In this document: positions 1 to 11,846 of the stretch, in pieces
Layout of the letters: every line of letters begins with the position of its first letter
Numbering within the stretch: the first letter of the stretch is position 1
Source: Glandiceps talaboti
Taxonomy: Eukaryota; Hemichordata; Enteropneusta; Spengelidae
Length of the DNA stretch: 64,000 nt
Direction of reading: 5' to 3'
NCBI RefSeq assembly: GCF_964340395.1
Contig: NC_135563.1
Coordinates: forward strand, 186,001 to 250,000
Notes under the pieces: model-generated
What the model was told of the DNA's origin: nothing
The model's database searches: none
The model's input: only the letters and a program-made list of their open reading frames with translations
Position numbers and translations under genes: made by a program

Positions 1-250
1 GGTTGTGATCTATTCATTATAGAGGTCCTGGTTGTGATCTATTCATTTTAGGGGTCCTGGTTGGGATCTATTCATTATAGGGGTCCTGGTTGTGATCTAT
101 TCATTATAGGGGTCCTGGTTGTGATCTATTCATTATAGGGGTCTGTTTGTGATCTATTCATTATAGGGGTCTGTTTGTGATCTATTCATTATAGGGGTCC
201 TGGTTGTGATCTATTCATTATAGGGGTCCTGGTTGTAGTTTATTAGTTTT
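1..250. repeat. 29-bp minisatellite
   Basis: A tandem array of about eight units of 27-29 bp, each built round GTGATCTATTCATTATAGGG, starts at or before the window edge. Two units have lost two bases. Units adjoin directly with no unique spacers, so it is not a CRISPR array. Confidence 0.95.
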
Positions 251-1231
251 AGGGGTCCATGTATTGGTCATCCTGACTATTGGCTTGGATATAATAGGGA
301 ACTTGCAATCTAGACTGAGCATGCTCAGATGCAAAGAACTATGGGATTATCTGTGGTTATTTTAATACCTAATCTGGAGCTACTGATAAAATTATTCTCC
401 CACAATGGTCAGGGTAACTATGTATTGATTATTTGTGGTTGCAAACAATGTATCAACATTGTTTACAATACTAATTGATTTGTATTTATGATCACATTTC
501 CCATAATGCAACATTCAACATGGTGGGTTTACAAGTTCCCTATTACTAACAGCTGTATTGCAACAGTTTTCTCTTTGTCTCATTTTGCATGTCTTCATAC
601 ACCTCTTGTTTGGGTCAATGGCCCGCCGAGTGGTTTAAACCACTTGTGTCTTACCAGTACTATATGGATTTGAGCCTTCAAGGTCATGGTTTGATTAATT
701 TTACCATCTGCTGTACACAAAGAGAGTGTAATTCAGTTTGACTCTATTAAACAACACAGTCAGGCTTTAAATTCCCAGAGTACACTGGTTTCCATCACAG
801 TTCAGCCCTCACTCGATATCTTTGGATAATCTAGAACTGTTGAGTATCAATAAAGATTATAATTAAGTATTTATTATACCATGCGCAAGCCAAGTTTAAC
901 AAAGAATATAGAATATATCCACCCAGACTGGTCATTCTATGTCACAACAATGTACATCTATGTCACGACAACTTGTGTCTACATCACTGGTTCTCCTTTG
1001 TTCAAAATATGAGTCAAAACATTCAAAATTGTCATTACTTTCCCTGATTTTTCTTTGATATTACTGGTACTGGTATAATTATGTTATTCTCCAATATTTT
1101 TCTTCAGAAAATACTTGTCTAATGGCTTGTAGTGACAAAGGCCCCTACGTCACCCGTGTTTTCCTTGGCTGAACAAAGTAAAATTGGGGGAATTACATCT
1201 TATTACTTACCAATATTTCAATTATTTGTAG
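251..1231. other. Presumed intron upstream of the SLC35F6-like exon
   Basis: About 1 kb with no supported coding exon. The acceptor at 1221-1231 (pyrimidine-rich, ending TTATTTGTAG) implies that this sequence is intron of the + strand transporter gene, but no earlier exon of that gene was recognised here. Confidence 0.4.
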
Positions 1232-1742
1232 GTTTTTTTGGATTTATGTTTCTAAGTTTGCTGCTTATACCATTCTACTATATCAATGCTGGTGATCTAA
1301 GACTGGACAGCCCAGGTCATCGACTTGAAGATGCCATAGATGCATTTTACCAGATGGTAAACAACCACCTGTTGATTCTAGCATTTCTTGGTAACATGGT
1401 CAGCATCGCTTTCTTCAACTTTGCCGGTATCAGCGTTACAAAGGAAATCAGTGCTACAACACGTATGGTTCTAGATAGTGTCCGTACAGTTGTTATCTGG
1501 GGAATCAGTTGTTTACTACGGTGGGAGATTTCCTTGCTCTGAAAGTACTCGGCTTTGTACTATTGATTTGTGGCCAATGTATATATAATGACATCATATT
1601 TACACCATTTCTGAGAAAGAGAGGTGTATGTTTGCAACGTCTGCAAACAGGAGAAGAAGGAGATGAGAGTGAACATGACCCATTAATAAATGGGATAAAA
1701 GAGAATAGTTTGCCCCACAGTAAAGATGCAATCAATGCGTGA
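1232..1742 (+). CDS. SLC35F6: SLC35F6-like transporter, terminal coding exon (frameshifted)
   Basis: This is the C-terminal part of a drug/metabolite-type multi-pass transporter of the SLC35F6 (ANT2BP/C2orf18) family, an endomembrane and mitochondrial-associated protein in vertebrates. The exon begins after the AG at 1230-1231, inside a GFFGF segment that opens a membrane helix. It then encodes IPFYYI, LEDAIDAFYQM, IAFFNFAGISVTKE and SATTRMVLDSVRTVVIW, all hallmark stretches of the family. A last helix, LGFVLLICGQCIYND, and a hydrophilic tail ending at the TGA at 1740-1742 follow. The frame changes at 1525-1530: the first frame hits a stop at 1540-1542, while the family-like continuation is in another frame, as if one base were missing. 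The rest looks fully conserved, so an assembly error is as likely as a pseudogene. Upstream exons are not in view. Confidence 0.85.
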
Positions 1743-2138
1743 TTCTAGAATCAATTAACTGATTCAATTTCAATATGTTTACTCAGGACACTATATTGGA
1801 TTTTGATTTATATATTTTGTATTAAGTGGCTATATGGATGAAGATTTGGCATTTATTTTTGATTTTTAGTTTATAAAACAATTTTATCATGGCTTCCTAC
1901 TTGAAAAATCAATGTCAAATAACAGTGACCATATCTGTGTTTGTAATGTCATACATTGCAAAAAGCTATTCAAAAAGTGTATAAAATTTTATTGTACGTA
2001 TAATAACGGACATTTTACACATTTATTAATCTTTTGCAATTTATTTAGTTACAAACAAGGACTTGCTATATGTTGTTTCACATTGATTTTCAAGTACAAA
2101 GCCCTATGATAAAATTGTTTATAAATGAAAAAATCCAA

Positions 2139-2144
2139 AATAAA
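2139..2144 (+). terminator. Candidate poly(A) signal of the SLC35F6-like gene
   Basis: An AATAAA hexamer lies about 400 bp after the stop codon in AT-rich sequence without ORFs, a plausible 3' UTR length. The call rests on position only. Confidence 0.4.
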
Positions 2145-2770
2145 TAGCCAGTCCTCATCCATATGGCCACTTTATAATTAATTTACTCAGGAAATTGTTT
2201 TATATCGGATTTCCATTACATAACATTTACAGTTTATATTAAAACTGTTCTAGCTCTAACTGGAATGTGATATTTTAAATGGATTTTATTAAATGTAATC
2301 GATTTACCTGTCATACATGAACTGTATAGAATCACCTATAGGTAGACAATTATGTGTAGCTAGGCATATTTGCATATCTTGCGAGATCTGGAATGAGACG
2401 TAAAATCCTTTATTCAAAAATAGATTTATGGATCTGCACCCTAAAATCAGTGTTCTAATATACATTATTGCATATTTTCAGTGTACAACTTATGAACACT
2501 ACCAACCACTAATTAATGTGTACAATGTATTTTAACAAGTTTTAGTGAATATATCGTTGGTTGTCGAATCATCCCTAAGTGTGTGGTGATAATGTTACAT
2601 CTAAACCATACTTGTAACAGGGGATAAAGATAGTCTGGATGTCAACATGGTATCTTAAAAGAGATTTTAAGATTTGATGAACCGAATTAGCAATAAGGGA
2701 TAAGATAACTGTTTATATAGCTCTCATTGCCATTTACTAGTTGTTTATTATTTCCTTCCTCCCATACTTG

Positions 2771-2816
<46 letters not shown>
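2771..2816. repeat. (GTT)n microsatellite
   Basis: An uninterrupted run of about 15 TTG/GTT triplets. The remainder of 2145-3637 is AT-rich intergenic sequence in which I see no gene. Confidence 0.97.
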
Positions 2817-3637
2817 AAGGAATTGACAATCTGTACTTTGCGTTAACAAAGTACTCAGCCGTGTTTGATTCTAAAAGCTACAGGGCTTAATTTTTATATG
2901 ATTTAAAATTTATATTTTTAAAAGTTGTATTTTTTTCTTGATTTTAACTTAGTCCTAAAAATATTAATGTGGTTCCAATTACACTAAATTTTAGAATAGG
3001 TGGGGAAGGTAGATTTTTTTTTTCATATGGGAGTGTCTAGTTCAGGTAGTTATGTTTTCCATTGTTTTCTATATGGTCTCTGTGTTATTGGTTTCTTCCC
3101 ATCAGATGTACAGCCATTACAGATTGGAAGAACAGTTTTATTATATTGTCTTTTTAAGATGATGTCAGTTTCCGCATCCATTAAATATTTCTGACGAGAC
3201 TTAACAATTGTCACGATTTTATTATTTTTTTTTTCAAATATGTAAAAAAAAGTTTAGGGTCAGTAATGAAAAACTAGGTGGGGTCAAGTAACTGGAACCA
3301 AATATTCTTTATGCCTTAGAATGGGTTGAAGTTTTTTTTAATACAGTTAAGCAGCAAACTTTGAAGCTTTTTGCACTGTCTTAAGTTGTTGGCATAGAAT
3401 CTTTGCATATACATTCCTAATTTGACTGTTGGCATCACAACAACAAATTTACATAATCATTTAAATATGTGATATACCCTTTTAATTTTTAATTAGCAAT
3501 TGTTGGGTTTTTTTTATAAATAATTTATATTTATTTGGAAACTTGTTTGAATCCATATTATTTGTCAAATTAAGTTATTTTTAATATTACTATGTTACAT
3601 AGCTGATGTAAATTCTTACAGTTATACTGAATTAAAA

Positions 3638-3952
<315 letters not shown>

Positions 3953-3967
3953 GGAACTCTTTCTTGG

Positions 3968-4008
3968 ATGTAACTCGGAGTTTCACGCATGGTGCGATCA
4001 TCAGACAC
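3968..4008 (-). ncRNA. Mirror copy of the hammerhead ribozyme
   Basis: It is the exact reverse complement of the + strand motif through the palindrome axis, so the core, the stem pairings and the U-U mismatch are the same. A transcript of either strand would contain one ribozyme plus its antisense and could instead fold as a long hairpin. Confidence 0.7.
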
Positions 4009-4014
4009 TGATCA

Positions 4015-4055
4015 GTGTCTGATGATCGCACCATGCGTGAAACTCCGAGTTACAT
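4015..4055 (+). ncRNA. Type I hammerhead ribozyme motif (Penelope-like)
   Basis: The conserved core is visible in order: CTGATGA (4019-4025), a stem II hairpin with CGCA paired to TGCG round a CCA loop (4027-4037), GAAA (4039-4042), and a short stem III ACT/AGT closed by CCG (4042-4050). The cleavage base T is at 4051, and stem I pairs GTGT (4015-4018) with ACAT (4052-4055). Predicted cleavage is after 4051. The base pair closing stem II next to the core is U-U rather than G-C, which may lower activity. Short stem III hammerheads are known in Penelope-like retroelements, where they process the element RNA. Confidence 0.75.
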
Positions 4056-4076
4056 CCAAGAAAGAGTTCCAGTACT

Positions 4077-4530
<454 letters not shown>

Positions 4531-4955
4531 ATTCTGACTGTCACTTTCGGAGAAGATGATGAAAATATAAAATTTGACGGACACCAATGATTCCACCTAT
4601 ATACTCTATACATTTATACAACCTATACCTAAACCTACGCTTTCAGCTTTCGCTGACAGCAGAGCTAATAAAAGTTGACTTTTTAAAAAAAAACATAGAA
4701 ATAGTTCACTTTGAACTACTCCATGGTCCTGACAAATATGGGAAGCAACTAAATACAAACGGTACATATAAATAATAAATGAATAATCAAATACACATTT
4801 CAAATTTCTTATAGTTTGGCACACCTTTTTGCCGATTCAGGGGTATATCATGTACTAATAGCCTACTATAACAAGTATGTTGCATTCCAGCAATTATTAT
4901 GTGTAGGAATAAAATACTTAATATCAACCTTATGGAAGGCATTCAGTTTAAATCT

Positions 4956-5826
4956 GGTTCTTATTTATATTAATGACATTTGCAACTCCAGCAACTATTT
5001 CAATTTCCGACTTTTTGCCGATGATACAAATTTGTTTCGATCATTGAATTCCCCAAAACTTAACCTCAGTATTATCAATGAAGAGTTCAGACATGTGATT
5101 AGATGGTGCATGGCCAACAAACTTACTATCAATGAAGGGAAAACTAATTTCATGTTGATTAAGACGCCACAGATAAATTTAACTTTGGAAGGTAATCTTT
5201 ATGTTGGTAATACGGCAAAAGAGCGCGTTTCATCTGCAAGTTACCTCAGTGTTTCTATTGATCCCTCTCTTTCTTGGAAACCCCATATAGAAAATGTCAT
5301 CAAAGTTGTAAACAGAAAAGTAGGAATTATTTCACGTTTATGCCACTATATTCCCAGATCGGCCCTAATTATGATTTATAACTCATTTATTCTACCACAC
5401 TTTACATATTGTTTAGAAATTTGGGGCAATACTTATCGAACTCTTCTAGAACCAGTATTCTGGCTACAAATGAAATTTGTCCACTTGATCACATTCACTC
5501 ACTTCAATGCACACTCTGAACCCCTTTTTAAATAACTTAATGTTCTACATATCTTTCAACTCAGTAGATTTTACTCCTGTATTTTTGTTTTTGATCTTAG
5601 AAATAATCCCACAAATTATATAGAAACATATTTTGACTGTCCAATTCATATATATCAAACCCGTTCAGCTGCCAGTGGTAACTTCCGTCCACCATCAACA
5701 AAATTGAATATCACCCAACATAATTTTAAATATGCTGCGACAAAGCATTGGAATTCTTTACCATGCCCCCTTAAAAGTAAAATGTCAAGGCAAAAATTCA
5801 CGATGGAACTAAAAAATATATTTTAA
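4956..5826 (+). pseudogene. 5'-truncated LINE reverse transcriptase
   Basis: The C-terminal half of a non-LTR retrotransposon reverse transcriptase, resembling Jockey/CR1/RTEX types. LIYINDI and the catalytic FRLFADDTNLF open the fragment, followed by RWCMANKLTINEGKTNFML, the thumb-like SYLSVSIDPSLSWKPHI and IYNSFILPHFTYCLEIWG. An in-frame TAA at 5533-5535 splits it, after which the same frame reads on through a typical LINE tail (YAATKHWNSLP) to a stop near 5826. The sequence upstream of about 4956 is not reverse transcriptase: the frame there runs into a dispersed motif, GCATTCAGTTTAAATCTGG, that also occurs near 15.8 and 62.6 kb. It is a dead copy; the exact clade is uncertain. Confidence 0.8.
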
Positions 5827-7011
5827 AAGTACACCATGACTTACAAATTTCAACCCTTGCGTTTATATGTATCATTTCTCTTTGGCGTTTTCAGTAACAT
5901 TTCTTGATTTTGTTGCATTTGTATTGCTTGTGACTTCATCTGTACTGACGTTGTATTATAAGCACTTTTCATTTTTACCTTTCGTAAGGAAGGTGATAAT
6001 ATACCAATGAAGTCTGTGTGTCTGTGTGTGTGTGTGATCACAATTTCCGAAACAACGGCTCCATCAATTCAAACGAAATTTCATAGACATGTCCCGTAGG
6101 GTAATGGCCAGAACTGATTAGGTTTTGATAATAATCCGATGAATATTAATGACTAATTTGAGTAATTAATCGAACGAACAAGTATAAAGTTGGCGTCAGA
6201 TTCAGATTCAGGTAGCATTAATATCTTATGAACGTTATATTGAGCGTCAGATGGCCTCAGATCCAAAGACACCCGACGGACTCAAACCTGAAATAATACC
6301 GTTGAGACTACAGGGAAGGATTCTGCTTCACTGCCGTCGGGTGTATTCGGATCTGAGGCTATCTGATGCTCAATATGACGCTACCTGAATCTGACGCCAA
6401 CTTTATACTTGTCCTCTACATAGCTCTACACTGAGAAAGACTCTGTTTTCAGGGGTTTCATACGTGCCAACCTTATTTTGTGTTTCCCTTGGATCTGCAC
6501 TCTGCATTGGCTGGACAAACACGAGAAACAAGAAGACTCCGAGCAGGGTATTGAAGTTATCAAACTCACCAGAAAACATGAACAATTTTTTTCTTGGCCT
6601 TAAAATAGGTTTACAATGAGCGCGGAGTTCACAAACAGGTGAAATAATTATCATTGTTTCAATTTCGTCAAATATGGACTTATCATTTTCAAATTTCACA
6701 CACTAATGCGCACATGAATAAAGAGAAATTGTGTCTTTTTAGATTTTCGATTAGAAGTTTAGGAAGTATTATATTGACCGCGAACCGTCTCCTTTTTACC
6801 GTGTTCTTTTCAGATTTCTCTCGATAACAAACTACCGCTGTTTGTTGCAAGGCTTTTGCACAATCATTTATCTAGCTCTGTATCTCAGGATATAAATACA
6901 CTCTCACATATATATCAAGTGCAATAATCTATAATTTATACCAAAATCATGTGTGGTCAAAATATGGAAAATAGACCAAGCCTAGCCTGCGAAGAAAATT
7001 CCGCGACAATG
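5827..7011. other. Intergenic sequence with GT microsatellite
   Basis: Holds a TCTG/GT-rich microsatellite at about 6012-6038 and a fold-back element at 6178-6413, listed separately. No credible coding sequence was found in the rest. Confidence 0.6.
6178..6413. mobile_element. Fold-back (hairpin) MITE
   Basis: Two nested pairs of inverted segments face each other. ACAAGTATAAAGTTGGCGTC at 6178 pairs with its complement ending near 6412, and GAGCGTCAGATGGCCTCAG near 6242 pairs with a diverged complement near 6360. The whole 236 bp could fold into one long imperfect hairpin. No coding capacity; superfamily unknown. Confidence 0.75.
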
Positions 7012-7153
7012 GGTTGAAAAATGTTTCATTTTGGTTAATTACGACCGTACTATTTGTGAGTGACCTTATAGTAGGCCTACGTCATCTTATGCTAATTTGT
7101 AAACAGACCTTTTGCGCATGCTCTTATCACTTGAAATTTATCTGTCGTTTCAA
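7012..7153 (+). repeat. Ngaro split direct repeat A1
   Basis: The left terminal 142 bp begins GGTTGAAAAATG and ends CTGTCGTTTCAA. It is base-for-base identical to A2 at 13583-13724. Confidence 0.95.
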
Positions 7154-7271
7154 GTTGGACGTTAAAAAGTGGTGTCTGAAAGTTTTTTATTGTTTTGACC
7201 GGATATGTCACGGAGGTGTTGTTCTCAACAGTGGACACCAGGGCCCCAGTGGACGGTTGTGTTCTGTGAAG

Positions 7272-8053
7272 ATGTTTGCCGAGGAGCATAGAACAGACAC
7301 TTTATTCACTGCAGATTCTAGCGACGCTGAACATGAAGAAACGAGCGAGGCAACAAGCGAACCGAGCGAGGCCAAGAAACAACAGCATAAAGTTAGGGGC
7401 AAGAAACAGACAGGCTGTGGACTTCAGAAGCAGATGAACAATCTAACAGAGCAGGTAGCGAAACTCACGGAACACGTTTTGGGAAAAGACAAAGTAAACG
7501 AAGACCACTCAATTCAACTCGGGCAGGCACATCGCACTACACTTTCGGATCTGCGTAAAGATCGCGCCTTACAACGATCTGTAGCAAAATTGCTCAGGGC
7601 GGGAAACGAAGACTCGACAGAAGCGTCAGATATTTCAAGTGGGGAGACGGACTCAAGTTCATCCGACAATTTCAGCGGTAGCTCGCAACACCGTCGCCAA
7701 GAAAATAAGTCGGACAGTAGAAGAATTCGCAGGTCTCGTAGAATAAGACGAGCCTCTTCGGCAATTAAATCCCAACATACACAAGGTAAGCGTATTAAAA
7801 GCGGAGCATTACGAAAATCAACGGACAGAGTTCGTAAATATGTCCCGTGGCCACACGAATTTGTTATTGACTCAAACCCCGGGCAATTGAGCGAATTAAA
7901 CTATAGTGACCTCTCATTACCTCAGCTAGTGATTGGAGAAATTGAAATTACAAAGGAAGCTAATTTACCGCGAAGTGAAATAGAGCACAGACTCGGACAC
8001 TTGCAAGATTTAATGTCGGACGCGCTCTTGTATCCATGGGAACGCGCATGTAA
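7272..8053 (+). CDS. Ngaro gag-like ORF, N-terminal part
   Basis: The frame is open from 7014; I prefer the ATG at 7272 because the upstream part lies in the A1 repeat and its leader. The product opens acidic, then has a coiled-coil-like stretch (MNNLTEQVAKLTEHV), a Ser/Asp-rich and Arg-rich linker, and a globular part (YVPWPHEFVIDSNPG, LPQLVIGEIEITKE). This matches the gag ORF position in Ngaro/DIRS elements. The frame is cut at LYPWERAC by the insertion at 8054; the stop at 8055-8057 belongs to the inserted DNA. The remainder resumes at 9043. Confidence 0.75.
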
Positions 8054-9042
8054 GTAATTGGCCCAAAACTGACCAAGTACGGGCAGAGTTACGAGCTCGC
8101 AAGTCTCAAGTACGAGTGACGTCACTCATACAGAATGAACGTACAGGTACGCTGCATATCACACTTACAAATATGTTACATGCACTCTCAGACAAATGAA
8201 ACGTACCGTACTACTCTAGTCATAACAAACACGGAGAAAGCATAGCTGCCGCTTCGCCGTGCAATGGTACTGGTTCACACGGGACATCTTTTTCGGCTTT
8301 ATCTTAAGGTTCACGATCGAATGAGGATTCCTTCCTAGACATCGCAGATTTATAGGTAGGCCGAAGCTGAAAAAGTTTTACACCTTTGAAAATCTTTATT
8401 GGAAAAAGAAACGAAACTCCTTTCACTTCTGACCGACAATCATCTTTTCGGTATCGCAGTCAATCATGAATGGTTGCGTTACATCTCATGCCGGCAAGTT
8501 GTTTGAAAGTCGCCACTATAGTCAGAGTGTGACATGCCGTTCTCACCATTTCACAATCATCTCAAATCTTTTATGAATCATACAAAAGACAACGGGGCGG
8601 TCAATAGGAGAACAACTTTATTGAGATGTTATTGAAGGTGTGATCGTTCCAATGCACCCGATGCAGTCGTCTTTTGCTCACGTCATTCAAGTGGTGGACA
8701 GTGATTTTATGCACACGGTAGCTCCAAGACAAACCGCGCTCATTCACAAGTCGATCGTCATTCATCAAACTTCAAATTTTACCGAAACATTACTTTGATA
8801 TCAGAACAACAAATTTTTTCGTGGGACACGTAGTCAGTTCGGATGACCGATCAATTCAGATATTCGCCACGTACTCGCGGAATACGACAAGCGTGAGTCC
8901 TCTGCGTACTCATCGAAAATTAGGCCAACTGCAAGAGTATGACGTCACCCGTATATGGAAATTACGAGTTCAGACGTCACTCGTACTTGAGACTTACGAG
9001 CTCGTAACTCTGCCCGTACTTGGTCAGTTTTGGGCGAATTAC
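8054..9042. mobile_element. 989-bp terminal-inverted-repeat element nested in Ngaro gag
   Basis: The 70-bp ends (8054-8123 and 8973-9042) are inverted repeats with two mismatches, starting GTAATT and continuing GCCCAAAACTGACC. The interior has no credible ORF, so it is non-autonomous. A TA dinucleotide lies just outside each end (8051-8052 and 9044-9045), which would suit a Tc1/mariner-like target. However, removing one TA does not restore the gag frame, so the duplication and superfamily remain open. Confidence 0.88.
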
Positions 9043-9367
9043 ATACCTCGAACGCGTCAGGAAATTTCATGAAATAGTATTGAGGGGTATGGAACGAAGA
9101 CAACTACAATGGGGAGACAGTTTTGAGCATATTCACGCAAAATTCGTTCGCAATTCTCCCAACACCGACGTTAACAGTGGTGCCGGACTGAAAAGAGAAT
9201 GCAGAGCCAGATACTATTCTGCATATCAATCGAATAAGTGTACGCATACAAAAGACCATGTGGTTGACGGGAAGATTGAGAAGCACGTTTGTTCGGCTTG
9301 CTTACGTTTTAGACAGCAGGAGAAACGACACGCGACCTCGGACTGTCCGTTCAATGACAAGGGTTAG
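9043..9367 (+). CDS. Ngaro gag-like ORF, C-terminal part
   Basis: Gag resumes with YLERVRKFHEIVLRGMERR and WGDSFEHIHAKFVR and ends at TAG 9365-9367. A Cys/His cluster follows, with CTHTKDH, then HVCSACLRFR, then HATSDC. It resembles the zinc-binding tail seen in gag ORFs of DIRS-order elements. Its continuity with the part before 8054 is inferred from position and composition. Confidence 0.7.
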
Positions 9368-9643
9368 AGAGATCAACAAACAGAAAGAACAGGCTTAAGA
9401 AAAGACTGACAAACATTTAGTGATAATCAGACGTTTGGCCACAGGGTTAGTGCATTTAGTGTTAGTAAACATGCATGTAATAATCAGGACATTGTTGATA
9501 AGCGTCACAGACAAGTTGTTAGTAATTCGTGTGATGTTAATTTTGATTTGCCTGTGCAGGGCATTGTTTACAGCGATCTAGAGCAATTTGATGTTGGTGT
9601 TAGTTCAGGTGAATTTGATTTTATTTTTCCGAAATAGGGCTTG

Positions 9644-11608
9644 ATGGATCAGCCACCTTTATCAGTAGATTTGGTTAATTCATGTGATGTTGATGCTTAC
9701 ACTAGCGACAACGATTTTGTTATTGTTGATGTTCACTCTGTATTAGATAATGCAGATTTTTTAGATTACACTTCCTCTAATAGTAATAGGTTACTTGCAA
9801 TTGATGGACCATTAGTTTCATCAGATAAGGGTATTGTTGATGCCCCTAGTTACTTACATATTGTGGATTTGGACACCAGTACTTCTGTACTTGATGTTGA
9901 TTTTTGTAGTGCACACTTAGCAAGTGATTGTCATTGTTTGAAATTTAGCAACAATGTTTGTAAGTTTAGAAATCAGGGCACACTCAGAGCACAGTCTGGG
10001 GTTCAATTGCATGTTAACAATGATTGCCCGGTTGTGCATGAATATACGAACTTTGTTTACCCACAATTTAATAGCTTAAGTTTTTCAGATTTGCAATTAC
10101 AGGTCGATTTTCCAGAGATACCGTTGTGGGTGGCGCCACCAGCTCATGGGTGGCCCCCACAGAATCAAGTTAGCATGAATTGGTTGGTTAGCATTCACAG
10201 TTTAGTTGTTGCTTCAGGCAGACCAAATTATCTAGGGGTTCGTCTGCCAGTCAGGAGTAAGCTAAATATTCCTGCTTGGAGGAGTCGTCTTGCAGGGTTT
10301 TCTGACTATTTGGTTGTTGACTTTTTGGAGTTCGGTTGGCCTATCAACTACACAGCATCCCAGTTACCTTATACTTTGGGTAGAAACCATCAGTCGGCAT
10401 TGCGTTTTGCTTCACATATTGATAAGTTTGTTTGTAAGGAGGTTGACCTCGGAGCTACAGCAGGGCCATTGACCGGTAACCCGTTTGTGTTTCCTGTAGC
10501 GTTGTCCCCTCTCTCTTCTGTTCCCAAAAAAGGGTCACAGGACAGGCGCATGGTTATGGACTTAAGCTTTCCACAAGGTACCTCAGTTAATGATGGCATT
10601 CCAGCCAAATTGTATTTGGGTCAACCTTCACACCTTTCTTACCCCAATATTGACACACTCTCGGATATTATTCGTGATTTAGGTCCAGGTTGTTTTTTAT
10701 TCAAACTGGACTTGCGGCGTGCATACAGACAACTGCCTGTGGATCCACATGACTTCCATTTGCTAGGTTACACATGGCGTGGCTCGCTCTTTGTGGACAC
10801 CGTGTTGCCTTTTGGTTTACGTTCAGCAGCGTTGGCTTGTCAGAGGACAACCAACGCAATTGTTTATATGTTTGAACAATTGGGCTTTCGGGCAGTTAAC
10901 TTTTTAGATGATTTTTGTGGTGCTGATTTGCCACATAGGGCACTAGCAGCTTTTGAAGCTTTGCGCACACTTTTACTAGACTTAGGCGTGGAGGAGGCAT
11001 TAGATAAGGCAGTGGCTCCGACCACTTCACTTTCATTCATTGGTATTGCAGTTGACACTAATACTATGACTTTGCAGGTGACACAAGACAGGTTATCAGA
11101 AGTCACACTCTTGCTGGAAGCATGGTTACGCAAGAAAAAATGTACCAAACGGGAACTTCAAGTGTTGATTGGTAAATTGTCCTTTGTCGCAGGTTGTGTT
11201 AGGCCGGGTCGCCTATTTATTAGTCGGATGTTAGAAACTTTGAGGTCAGTCCATTGTTCACGGCATCATATTTACCTAAATGGTCAGTTCCGCAAGGATA
11301 TTATTTGGTGGTGTCGATTTATCAGACAGTATAATGGCATTTCCATTATTCCTGACAAATGGTGGTCATGTCCCGACAGTATCGTGGCAACAGATGCATG
11401 TCTTTCAGGTTGTGGGGGTATCACAGCAGAGCAGTATTTTCACTCAATCTTTCCAGACTTCATTCTATCGCAGAAGTTAAGCATACACTGTTTAGAGGTG
11501 CTGGCAATTGTTGTCGCTGCGCGGTTATGGGGCAAAGCCTGGTCTGGACGCAGAATTCTTGTCTTTTGCGACAACTTAGATGTTGTATTAGTATCAAAAT
11601 TCAGGTAG
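9644..11608 (+). CDS. Ngaro reverse transcriptase and start of RNase H
   Basis: The ATG at 9644 follows an in-frame TTG. After about 220 residues of acidic N-terminal extension come reverse-transcriptase blocks: SVPKKGSQDRRMVMDLS, FLFKLDLRRAYRQLPVDP, LPFGLRSAALACQ and the catalytic AVNFLDDFCGAD. The connection and RNase H follow, with the first acidic residue in IVATDACLSGCGG, the glutamate in HCLEVLAIV and an aspartate in VFCDNLD. The ORF ends early at 11606-11608 because of a one-base shift in an A4 run near 11597; the rest of RNase H is in another frame. The enzyme would copy the element RNA and degrade the RNA strand. No integrase follows, as expected for a recombinase-dependent element. 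Confidence 0.88.
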   Translation: MDQPPLSVDLVNSCDVDAYTSDNDFVIVDVHSVLDNADFLDYTSSNSNRLLAIDGPLVSSDKGIVDAPSYLHIVDLDTSTSVLDVDFCSAHLASDCHCLKFSNNVCKFRNQGTLRAQSGVQLHVNNDCPVVHEYTNFVYPQFNSLSFSDLQLQVDFPEIPLWVAPPAHGWPPQNQVSMNWLVSIHSLVVASGRPNYLGVRLPVRSKLNIPAWRSRLAGFSDYLVVDFLEFGWPINYTASQLPYTLGRNHQSALRFASHIDKFVCKEVDLGATAGPLTGNPFVFPVALSPLSSVPKKGSQDRRMVMDLSFPQGTSVNDGIPAKLYLGQPSHLSYPNIDTLSDIIRDLGPGCFLFKLDLRRAYRQLPVDPHDFHLLGYTWRGSLFVDTVLPFGLRSAALACQRTTNAIVYMFEQLGFRAVNFLDDFCGADLPHRALAAFEALRTLLLDLGVEEALDKAVAPTTSLSFIGIAVDTNTMTLQVTQDRLSEVTLLLEAWLRKKKCTKRELQVLIGKLSFVAGCVRPGRLFISRMLETLRSVHCSRHHIYLNGQFRKDIIWWCRFIRQYNGISIIPDKWWSCPDSIVATDACLSGCGGITAEQYFHSIFPDFILSQKLSIHCLEVLAIVVAARLWGKAWSGRRILVFCDNLDVVLVSKFR

Positions 11609-11846
11609 GGGTCGCGATACTTTTCTCTTGGCAGCGGCACGGGAGCTTTGGTACATTGCGGCGACATGCGAGTTTGAGATTAAGGCAGAGCATTTGCCTG
11701 GTACGGAAAACAGGCTCGCTGATTGCCTCTCACGTTGGCATCTTAATTCCTCTTTCGCGGACACCTTTGTACACGAAACCAGTCACTTGCAGTTAATAGA
11801 AGTACAATTGCCTACTGAGTATTTCAAGTTTTTAAACCCATTTTAG
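11600..11846 (+). pseudogene. Ngaro RNase H, C-terminal end in shifted frame
   Basis: Directly after the shift the new frame reads NSGRGRDTFLLAAARELW, then EHLPGTENRLADCLSRW, which carries the last conserved RNase H aspartate. It ends at a TAG at 11844-11846. The tyrosine recombinase ORF starts in the same frame immediately beyond this stop. A single extra A in the run at 11595-11600 would explain the break. Confidence 0.8.

Noticed and set aside
1-250. Possible CRISPR-like array of 29-bp repeats
   Set aside because: Units abut without spacers and the genome is clearly animal.
4816-4955. Extending the LINE reverse transcriptase to the start of its open frame at 4816
   Set aside because: The residues before LIYINDI do not fit the expected reverse-transcriptase block and coincide with a dispersed non-coding motif.
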